Positions 56,300 through 64,000 of a stretch of 64,000 bases of DNA are shown piece by piece. Source of the DNA: Nelumbo lutea (Eukaryota > Streptophyta > Magnoliopsida > Proteales > Nelumbonaceae); the NCBI GenBank assembly GCA_022828595.1, contig JAKGHH010000003.1:52255759-52319758 (forward strand). Direction: 5' to 3'. The position numbers and the translations under genes were made by a program. The first letter of the stretch is position 1. Each line of letters starts with the position of its first letter. Below the pieces are notes generated by a model. The model was given only the letters and a program-made list of their open reading frames with translations, did no database searches and was not told where the DNA came from.

Positions 56300-56505
56300 A
56301 TGTGTGTATGTATAAATACATATTTTATTAATAAATAATATATAATTATGTTTTAGATATGATATCAAGGTTCAAATTTCAATACGATACACTCTGTATT
56401 GGGTGTATTGGCGTATTGTATCATATCGATGGCTTCCTAATATGCCTATTTGTAGGTGTTTTAGGAACCCCCCCCCTCTTTTTAATAAAAAATATGGATA
56501 AAAAT
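55315..56505. other. Intergenic, nothing recognised
   Basis: This stretch includes a diverged piece of the Tourist-like MITE family near 55630-55745 (ending 'ttcaaactaagcctca'), a (TA)n(TG)n microsatellite at 56261-56310 and a C9 run near 56468. No gene is supported. Confidence 0.45.
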
Positions 56506-56509
56506 AGGC

Positions 56510-57324
56510 CCAAAAATCAAAAGCGTGTTATTTTAAGTACCGATTTTGAGCCTTATTTGATATATGTATTATTTTATATTTAACTTATGTTTTTATTTTA
56601 GTTTTAATTTTTTTATTTGTAAAAATATTAAAATGTGCAATTTGAGGCCACAAAAGGGGTTTTATTTTCATGAAAATAGTGGGGAAAGGCATCTATAGCC
56701 CTTGGGAATGCATAAATCTCAAAAAGTTACACAAGAAAAAAAATCTCAATTGGGACATCAAGAGTGCAAAATTATGCCTTTCCAAAGTTTTCATACATAG
56801 TTAGTATGCAACCCTTGAACTGGCCATCAAGTCGACCAGGTCAACGGTCCAACCATCCGGGTTAGATGATTTTTGACCAAGCCAACAAGTTTTGACCTTT
56901 TCTGGGTTTTACTCAAATCAGACCCAAAAACCAAAAGTTTGTTATTTTAAGTACCGATACATAGGGGCATATCGATATTTTGAACCTTATTTGATATATG
57001 TATTATTTTATATTTAATTTATATTTTTAGTTCAGTTTTTAATATTTTTATTTATAAAAATATTAAAAATTGTGATTTGAGGCGACGAAAGGGGTTTTAT
57101 TTTCATGAAAATAGTGGGACAAGACATCTACAACCCTTGGAAATGCATAAATTTCAAAAAATTACCCAAAAAAAATCACTTCAATAGGACATTGAAATGT
57201 AAAATTATAGTCTTTTGAAGTTTTCATACATACTTAATATGCAACCCATGACTTAGCCATCGGGTCAACCAGGTCAACGGTCTAACCATCCAGATGATTT
57301 TTGACCAAGCCAACAGGTTTTGAC
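56510..57324. repeat. ~400-bp direct tandem duplication
   Basis: Copy 1 (56510-56898) and copy 2 (56924-57324) are collinear from 'ttattttaagtaccgat' through 'ggggttttattttcatgaaa' to 'gatttttgaccaagccaaca', with about 10-15% substitutions and small indels by eye. Both end in the 'GGTCAACGGTC' hAT-like style. Short frames here are incidental. Confidence 0.85.
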
Positions 57325-57614
57325 ACCTTTGATGGTTCAAGCGATTCAACTGCCCAAGTCAAGAAAACATTGGGCCATACCATTTGTTAATTTGATCATG
57401 TGCTTCTTACGTTAACAACCATGAATATATGTTAATAGATGTTTCTTTGGAGTCGAGAGAAGTTTCGTATTCCGCACCATGCTAATTGATATTTTAAATT
57501 CTGAGGGAGAGCTGATGAAGATACCTCCTAATGCACACTAAGTTTTAAAATAACCCAGTGATACCAAGTGTGTTTTTCCAAGTTGCACCTCTAGCATTAT
57601 GTAATTACTGATTA

Positions 57615-58733
57615 GTCTTGAGGTGTCAACTAGACAGATTTGGTCCAACCCGATCCAGTCCAATGTGAGTCCACTTATAATGGATTGAACCCAATCCAGT
57701 TCAAATCAAATTCAATCCATTAAAATGTAAATGGATTGGATTGGATCCAATCTAAACCGAATGAAATATCAAAAATTATACAAAAGCATTTTTAGCATTG
57801 AAAAAACACTTTTGTAAAAGTACTTTGATAAAAATATTTTCATAAAAGTGCTTTTACAAAAGCACTTTATTGAAAGTACTTTGGCAAAGTGTTTTTATAA
57901 AAGTACTTTTATAAAAGTTATTTTGTAAAAGTGCTTTCTAGAAGTGTTTTTATAAAAGTACATTTGTGAAAGTGCTTTCGTAAAAGTTATTTCATAAAAG
58001 TGAGTTTCTAAAAGTGCTTTCATAAGTCTTTTGTAAAAGTACTTTCGTAAGTCTTTCGTAAAAGTACTTTTATAAGAATGCTTTCGAAAAGTACTTTCGT
58101 AAAAGTACATTTGTAAAAGTGCTTTCGTAGAAGTGTTATATAAAAGTACTTTTGTAAAAGTGCTTTCATAAAAGTGAGTTTCTAAAAGTGCTTTCGTAAA
58201 AGTACTTCTATAAAAGTACTTTTGTAAATTTTTTTTGTAAAAGTGCTTTCATGTAAAAGTACTTTTATAAAAGTGCTTTCATAAAAGTATTTTTGTAAAA
58301 GTTATTTCGTAAAAGTACTTTTGTAAGAGTGCTTTCGTAAAAGTACTTTTGTAGAAGTGCTTTTATTAAAGTGATTTTGTAAAAGTGCTTTTATAAAACT
58401 TCTATAAAAGTGCTTTCATAAAAGTACTTTTATAAAAATGCTTTTGTAAAAGTGTTTTTGTAAAAATACTTTTCATAAAAGCACTTTTATAAAATGTTTT
58501 CATAAAAGTGATTTTATGTTGTTTTCAGTTTTAATTGATTTTAAATTGTACAAGGGTTTGACCTCATGATCGGATTATTGGAAATTTGGTTAGGTCTAAT
58601 TCAAACCAATAAGAATATTGACCAATTTACTTTGGATTGACCCAATCCAATAATTCTAATGGACCATCCAAATCTGATTTGATAAGGTTTGGATCGAATT
58701 GGTTCCAAACAAAAACCGGTTGATTGACACCCT
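57615..58733. mobile_element. hAT-like non-autonomous element with expanded core
   Basis: The ends GAGGTGTCAAC (near 57619) and TTGACACCC (58724-58732) are inverted. The 9-mer TACTGATTA occurs at 57606-57614 and 58734-58742, immediately outside, as a target-site duplication. Sub-terminal 'atggattggattggatcc' and 'ggattgacccaatccaa' words are also inverted. The core is a minisatellite. Confidence 0.75.
57789..58515. repeat. Minisatellite of 14-17-bp AAAAGTGCTTTC-type units
   Basis: About 50 variant copies of 'gtaaaagtgctttc' and 'ataaaagtactttt' alternate over ~725 bp. Units are near-palindromic (AAAGTACTTT), so either strand reads alike. A minus-strand frame through it (57895-58110) is a repeat artefact. 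Confidence 0.9.
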
Positions 58734-58770
58734 TACTGATTACACTGTACATATTCAATGATTGCACTTA

Positions 58771-58892
58771 GTGCTCAGTTTGGAAGGAGTATAAATACAA
58801 ATATATATACAATATAAACACATACAAAATAATACAAAGTACAAAGTTTTGTACTCTACAAATTTGTACTTATACTCCTTCCAAACTGGGCC
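58771..58892. mobile_element. Tourist-like MITE upstream of CYP94 gene 2
   Basis: Inverted ends GTGCTCAGTTTGGAAGGAGT and ACTCCTTCCAAACTGGGCC enclose 122 bp. TTA lies before it and TAG after it, so the site duplication is imperfect. It is the same family as 15574-15659. Confidence 0.6.
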
Positions 58893-59357
58893 TAGCGAAC
58901 AATATAATTACATGCACTCAACATTAAAGCCCATTTGCATCAGCACAAATGCACAATCAGGAATTGCTTGCGTACAAGAAATCCACTCTTTTGCTTTCTC
59001 TAATTGTAACTGATAAAAGGGAATCTAATTAATATATAGAGTAGCATGAAAGGAGACGCTTCTCTATTCTTAGTTTGCACTTTGCAAACGGCTCATTCTC
59101 TTCATATTTGCCCTCTTTTATTCCTAAGCCATTGGATGCGGTTAAAAGATTCCAATTGCACGGTGCTTGTTCATTGCCACAGACCATTCTTTGTGATGCC
59201 TGCTCTATTGCTCAACCCAACCTTATCTCATCTTAGTCTAATTTTCATGTATTCATTTTTTTTTTTTTTTGTTAATTTCAGTACCGCCAATTATCTTCTT
59301 GTACATATATTAATTCGATTTCTTTGGAACGCTTGTCAATACATCCACCATACCACC

Positions 59358-60887
59358 ATGCCTCCACCTAACAGCCTGTTGTTTCCTTCACTTCTCTTCC
59401 TCCTCTCATTCTTCTTCATCCTCATCTTCAGTCGTCAAGTGGGTAAGAAATCATCCTCCCCTCCGGTTAGTAAGCTGCCGAGATCTTACCCATTAATCGG
59501 CTCTGCGTTTGCCATCTTCAAGAATCGGAATCGACGGAACCAATGGTTTGCAGAGCTTGTCAGAGACTCCTCTAATGGAACCTTTATTCTTCATCGCTTT
59601 CTTGGTGTTCGTCATGTCTTAACTGCCAACCCCGCCAACGTCCAACACATCCTCAAAACTCAGTTCCATCTCTATCCAAAAGGCCACACCGTTCGGGTCA
59701 ACCTCTCCGATTTTCTGGGTGACGGAATCTTCAATGCTGACGGGGATAACTGGAAGTTTCAGAGGCAAGTGTCGATCCACGAGTTCAGCGCGAGGTCCCT
59801 CCGCAAGTTTGTCGAGACTGTCGTCGAGGCCGAACTCTCCGACCGTCTAGTTCCCATCCTCTCAAAGGCTGCCGCCGAGAATTCTGTGCTCAATCTGGAA
59901 GACATACTTCAACGGTTTGCCTTCGACAATATTTGCAAGATTGCGTTTGGATTCAACCCACAATATTTGTTGCCGTCGCTCCCATCAGCGGAATTCGCCG
60001 TCGCGTTCGATGACGCTGCGAGGATAACCAGCGAACGTCTGAACTCAGTAGTCCCCGCTATCTGGAAATTGAAAAGAGCACTCGATATTGGGTCAGAGAA
60101 ACGGCTTCGGATTGCCATCTCGCAGGTTCGAGAGTTTGCGCAGAAAGTAGTGAGAGAAAAAACGAGGGAGCTTGAAGAGAAGTCATCGTTAGAAACCGTG
60201 GATCTTCTCTCAAGGATCTTGAGTTCTGGCCATCTGGATGAAAAGTTGGTGACGGACATGGTGATCAGCTTCATTTTAGCCGGTCGAGACACGACATCGG
60301 CAACCTTGACTTGGTTTTTCTGGTTAGTCTCTGGCGATTCTCACGTAGAAGAAGAGATACTAACGGAGATAAGAGATAAGAGCGAAACACCAGATTACGA
60401 CGAGGTGAAGGACATGGTTTACATCCAGGCGTCGGTCTGTGAAAGCATGAGACTATACCCACCGGTACCAAGTGACAGCAAAGAGGCAGCCATGGACGAT
60501 GTTTTACCGGACGGTACGATAGTGAAGAAAGGAATGAGAGTGACCTACCTCCCTTACGCGATGGGTAGGATGGAGGGACTGTGGGGCCAAGAGTGGAGGG
60601 AGTTCAGGCCTGAGAGGTGGCTGGAGAGGAATGAAGTCACCGGAAAATGGAGGAGATTCGTGGCGAGGGATCCGTATACGTACCCAGTGTTCCAAGCAGG
60701 ACCGAGGGTTTGTTTGGGGAAGGATATGGCGTTTCTGCAAATGAAGAGGGTGGCTGCCGGTATTCTGCGACGTTTCCGGGTCGTTCCGGCGATGGAGAAA
60801 GGGTTTGAACCGTTCTTTATATCGACGCTAACTTCTAAGATGAAAGGTGGTTTTCCGGTGAGGATTGAGGAGAGAAAAGGCCGTTAG
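59358..60887 (+). CDS. Cytochrome P450, CYP94 family (gene 2)
   Basis: Single-exon P450 of 509 residues from the ATG at 59358. The frame is open to an ATG at 59046, but the intervening 104 residues match nothing in gene 1. The later Met precedes the membrane anchor (residues 7-26, LFPSLLFLLSFFFILIF) and aligns with the paralogue start, so I use it. Landmarks are KLPRSYPLIGS, AGRDTT at 308-313, ESMR at 362-365, PERW at 418-421 and FQAGPRVCLG at 445-454 with heme ligand Cys452. It is an ER-bound monooxygenase of the fatty-acid/oxylipin hydroxylase family; the substrate is not predictable from sequence alone. It shares WKLKRALDIGSEK and other blocks with gene 1, consistent with tandem duplication. 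Confidence 0.95.
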   Translation: MPPPNSLLFPSLLFLLSFFFILIFSRQVGKKSSSPPVSKLPRSYPLIGSAFAIFKNRNRRNQWFAELVRDSSNGTFILHRFLGVRHVLTANPANVQHILKTQFHLYPKGHTVRVNLSDFLGDGIFNADGDNWKFQRQVSIHEFSARSLRKFVETVVEAELSDRLVPILSKAAAENSVLNLEDILQRFAFDNICKIAFGFNPQYLLPSLPSAEFAVAFDDAARITSERLNSVVPAIWKLKRALDIGSEKRLRIAISQVREFAQKVVREKTRELEEKSSLETVDLLSRILSSGHLDEKLVTDMVISFILAGRDTTSATLTWFFWLVSGDSHVEEEILTEIRDKSETPDYDEVKDMVYIQASVCESMRLYPPVPSDSKEAAMDDVLPDGTIVKKGMRVTYLPYAMGRMEGLWGQEWREFRPERWLERNEVTGKWRRFVARDPYTYPVFQAGPRVCLGKDMAFLQMKRVAAGILRRFRVVPAMEKGFEPFFISTLTSKMKGGFPVRIEERKGR

Positions 60888-60946
60888 TTGCAATGCAAAC
60901 GCTTGAGCAAACAGCTGACTGTAAATTATTAAAATGTAAAATACGA

Positions 60947-60952
60947 AATAAA
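60947..60952 (+). terminator. Polyadenylation signal of CYP94 gene 2
   Basis: AATAAA lies 60 bp after the stop codon. Confidence 0.55.
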
Positions 60953-61684
60953 ATGATGTATTTCCTTTATAGCAAAAAATAATGCGGAGAAATATGGATA
61001 GGATTGATTTTCCCCAAAAAACTATAAACATTTAAAGGGTCAAAAATCATTCTATAATTACCATTTAACCCCTACTAAATGTACTTTGAACCTACAAATT
61101 CTGACCCGACGAAGCCGTCATTCTCCCAAAATAATGTTGTAATCCCTATCTTGGGTTATTTGTTTTTAACAAATCAAAACCATTCCCATGCATGGTACCA
61201 CCTTGTATTAGATGAAGTACATCTTGGTGGAGCCGTTGTACTTGTAATACATCTGTCATTATTCTAGATTTTAGCCCTAAATTATCAGAACGTTATAGCA
61301 AAATTATAATTGAGCTTGGAGAAAGGTAAATTTGCATCATTTTCTTTTGGGAGCGCAAGGGTGTTTAAATTCTGATTTTCTTTTGCTTTAAATTATACTT
61401 TTGTCTTTTTTGTGTTTAAACAATCTTGGCATTTGTCAGTGAGATCTGAGGCACATTTTAAAATTTTGGTTGAATCAGAACGAATCCAGCTTCGTTAGAA
61501 TCAGATTTTATGTTAATTTGTAACTTGAATAGCTTCAGCTGCATTTGGTTGCAGCCCAAATTTCATTTGCATTGGTCTCTATGCATGGAGTGCAAACAGG
61601 CTGAATGTAAATATTGATTTACTTCTACTTCAGATTTGATTGTCTTTTTTTTCTTTGTACATGCAAAATATGAAGTAAAATGAC
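60953..61684. other. Intergenic, nothing recognised
   Basis: No frame longer than about 60 codons is convincing. The word 'gctgcatttggttgcagccc' at 61536-61557 is partly self-complementary and may be a MITE remnant. Confidence 0.4.
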
Positions 61685-62120
61685 CACTACTAAAAAATTC
61701 ATCTATAATGGCGGCCATAACTACTCTAAAAGCTTAAAAAATGCCTCTAAAGATTATAAAAGGTGGCTAGGTAAATGACTCTAAAAGCCCTGTTACTAAA
61801 TGTTTTAGAAGCGCTTGATTAAGCACTAGAGGCAGAGTTAGAGGCACATACAACTGCCTTTATTGCACTGATGCTAAAAGTCCTATATAGAGACTTAAAA
61901 GTGCTTCTAAAAGTTCAATTTAGAGGCGCATCTAAACGCCTCTAAATGATTTTGTAACAATTTTATGTGCCTCTAAAAGAAATCTAAGAAAAGGAAAAAT
62001 CTATATGATTTAATATTTAGAGGCACTTTTTGGCTACCGCTAAAGATATATGCTTTAAAGAGGCACTTTTGACCCTCTAAAAAGGTTTCAAAATTAAAAA
62101 AAAAAAAGTGCAATATATAG
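61685..62120. mobile_element. CACTA (En/Spm) transposon terminus
   Basis: CACTACTAAAAAATTC at 61685 is the classic CACTA terminus. It is followed by sub-terminal repeats of 'agaggc.c.tctaaa' type in both orientations (61760-62060). No matching TAGTG end with a 3-bp duplication was confirmed; a weak candidate is near 62113-62117. No transposase is present. Confidence 0.65.
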
Positions 62121-62294
62121 TGAATATTACTAGATAAAAATTCCAATTGATACACGTGTCAAAATATATTCAATCAAAACATAAAACCTATATGCAAATA
62201 TATATATATATATATATATAATCCAAAAAGATACACCTTATCCATAAAATTCCAATTGACTTCCATCATCATAGAACAAAACAAAAAACAAAAA

Positions 62295-63323
62295 TCAAAT
62301 TCCAACACAACTTTGATCATGATGCAAGTATTTTTCATATGTTACTTTCAATTGTCCCCTTGCAGCAGCCTTCTGGAATTTCAAAATCATATCTGCACAT
62401 TCTCTGCATATGAAACCCAAACAAATGCAATTCAATGCTTACTCATTGCACATCAAACACAGTTACGTGCACCTAAAAGATTAAAAACACACCTGAGTTC
62501 TGATTTTTCATAGTGTGCATGTCTGCTAAGTAGTGTGGTCCAAGCAGGGGCTATTTGCAGTGTACATCGTGCAACATATATAGCCGATGCACATAGCAAG
62601 GATGGTTTGAATTTCAAAGCTTCATATTCAACTAGGGACAGCTTAATAAGGTAGAAAGCGAGATGTTCAAGCTGGTCAAGAACCCAAAGAACAAAATTAA
62701 GTTTCCATCATTTTTGTTGCAATAATCAAATGTACCTCTTGAATGTTTTCAAGAAATATGCACCAAAGTCCAAACAAAGACAAGAAAAAGTTAAAATTCA
62801 ACGAGTGTATCTTGGACCTTCATATCAGACTGAGCAGCCTTGAGAAACCTTAACATGAACACGTATGGTGTTGGCACATTCAGACGGAACATCAACTTCT
62901 TGAGAATAAGACTCCTGAAAAGAGGAGCAAATTTACTACTTTGTTAAGACAAAAACAAGATAGTTGGGGAAAATAAACTTAAGATGCAAACCATTGAAGC
63001 ATTTCATTTTTTGTTATGAATCAGCTGAGATGCTAATCAAATCCTTGACCTGTATTAATTAGAAAAATTAGTCAAAACATAAATTGTTTTGTTCTCAGTA
63101 GCATATAAATTAATTTAGAAAATAGATCATAAAAATCCTTTAGGCATGGACAGGTATATGTACCTTTGGATGCCAAAAGCCCTCATATTTTGATGCTAGC
63201 AACAGTGAAGTTAAGCCAACCAACTGCATTTCCTTCTTTGTAATTATATACACAGAAAGGAATCTGTCCAACAATGCCACCATGAGAAACAATGTTTCTT
63301 GCATCAGTCCAAAGTATGTCTCC
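62295..63323 (-). pseudogene. B-type mitotic cyclin, C-terminal exons, degenerate
   Basis: Five exons are readable on the minus strand with GT-AG borders. 63164-63323 encodes GLMQETLFLMVALLDRFLSV and ends FWHPK. 62992-63049 encodes VKDLISISAD. 62818-62914 encodes LKKLMFRLNVPTPYVFMLRF and LKAAQSD. 62493-62671 encodes LEHLAFYLI and EALKFKPSLLCASAIYVARC. 62295-62403 encodes ECADMILKFQKAA and KVTYEKYL. They cover most of the two cyclin folds that bind CDK in mitosis; the wording is nearest CYCB3;1-type cyclins as I recall them. The 58-bp exon lacks one base needed for phase and has an in-frame TAA, the last exon ends early, and exons before 63323 are disturbed by a duplication. I judge it a pseudogene; upstream exons may lie beyond the window. 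Confidence 0.85.
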
Positions 63324-63443
63324 CTGCAAATACCATCCATTTCTGATTAATGAGTTAATGGATCTCATCTCCAACAATCCTTATTAGATACCTGTAGCTC
63401 AAAGTATGTCTCCCTGCAAATACCATTCATTTCTGATTATGAG
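63311..63443. repeat. Direct duplication across a cyclin exon border
   Basis: 'caaagtatgtctccctgcaa' with 'ataccat.catttctgatta' occurs at 63310 and again about 89 bp to the right. The duplicated piece contains the splice acceptor and first bases of the cyclin exon. Confidence 0.85.
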
Positions 63444-63449
63444 CTTGAT

Positions 63450-64000
63450 AATTTTTTTTTTTTTTGTCTCAATATGAAGAAATTTAATCTTGGAAGCCAT
63501 TAGGCAATTTCATTCATCAATGCTTATTCTATGTTTTTATCATAAAGAAACCAAAAAGGTCTATAGTAATTAGTGTCAATCATCCGATACTATATATGTT
63601 CATTTCAAAAGTCAATAGAATATTATTGAACTAGACTCATAAAGAGTCTTATATTCTTTCTTTGCATTAGTGTTTGGTGGGTACAAATGTCTTAACATTT
63701 TCATGGGGTCTTAATTAAATTAAGGAAATAAACCTGTGGAAACCCTTGAAAGAAACCCTGAAAGTATTTCATTAGAAGACACAATATTGCTCAAAACAAG
63801 TGGGAGTAGGCCAATATACTATTCAGATCACCATACAAACTTATACAATTCATCTATCCATTTTCAATTTGCCCAAATCTGATTTGGTGTTTTTTTTTTT
63901 TTTTTGTAAATTAGTTGGTTAAGGGTCCTGCGACTTCCAGTACCATGGATTCCACAATCTATTTCTTATGTAATACAATGAACAGAATTTTGTTGATTGT
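63450..64000. other. Right-end stretch, nothing recognised
   Basis: AT-rich with T runs at 63452-63466 and 63891-63906. It could be intron of the cyclin relic, but no exon was recognised. Confidence 0.35.

Noticed and set aside
57895..58110. Tyr/Lys-rich 71-codon minus-strand frame
   Set aside because: Produced by the AAAGTACTTT minisatellite.
62113..62117. TAGTG as the other end of the CACTA element
   Set aside because: It is close to the expected distance for a tiny element, but flanking 3-mers do not match the other side and the inverted terminal bases are absent.

Overview
This is nuclear DNA from a flowering plant. It is AT-rich and dominated by nested transposable elements: Ty1/copia and Ty3/gypsy LTR retrotransposons primed by the plant-type initiator-Met tRNA site, plus hAT-, PIF/Harbinger-, CACTA- and Helitron-type DNA elements. 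The host genes are plant families. I cannot name the species; a woody angiosperm with a repeat-rich genome is a guess.

Only two host genes look intact: single-exon cytochrome P450 genes of the CYP94 clan (45191-46732 and 59358-60887, both +). Each has a membrane anchor, an AGRDTT I-helix motif, ExxR, PERW and a full heme-Cys loop. A third CYP94 copy (15899-23652, +) is dead. It is cut by two copia elements (D and E), has frameshifts, and loses its 3' end at a third element (F). The three are local duplicates on one strand. Four other host-gene relics are not obvious from long ORFs: a UDP-arabinopyranose mutase/RGP fragment inside a repeat (37041-37309), a receptor-like kinase fragment split by a Tourist-type MITE (39136-39866), and the C-terminal half of a B-type cyclin with five recognisable exons (62295-63323, -); the fourth is the broken CYP94 copy itself.

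Layout: 1-4235, two minus-strand copia elements, A inserted in B. 4697-13373, a small gypsy-type element with gag but no visible pol (K), holding a 286-bp TRIM, a young 5.5-kb copia element (C) and a small TIR element. 13374-15898, mostly unexplained. 15899-28215, CYP94 pseudogene with elements D, E, F and a 257-bp Helitron in an F LTR. 28216-30605, AT-rich DNA-transposon relics. 30783-35158, gypsy element G, whose core is replaced by a GC-rich LTR-like block with a 15-bp minisatellite. 35164-40528, AT-rich DNA with the RGP and kinase relics. 40529-43925, composite hAT-like element. 45191-46732, CYP94 gene 1. 46733-58900, AT-rich repeats (Helitron, PIF, hAT-like, several tandem arrays). 59358-60887, CYP94 gene 2. 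61685-63323, CACTA end and cyclin pseudogene.

The genes do not form a pathway. The window records tandem duplication of a fatty-acid/oxylipin-type hydroxylase gene followed by repeated transposon nesting that destroyed one copy. I found no RNA gene, CRISPR array or clearly new biological system. The most unusual items are the gag-only nested element, the repeat-flanked RGP fragment, the end-to-end Helitron boundary and the minisatellites that expanded inside transposons.
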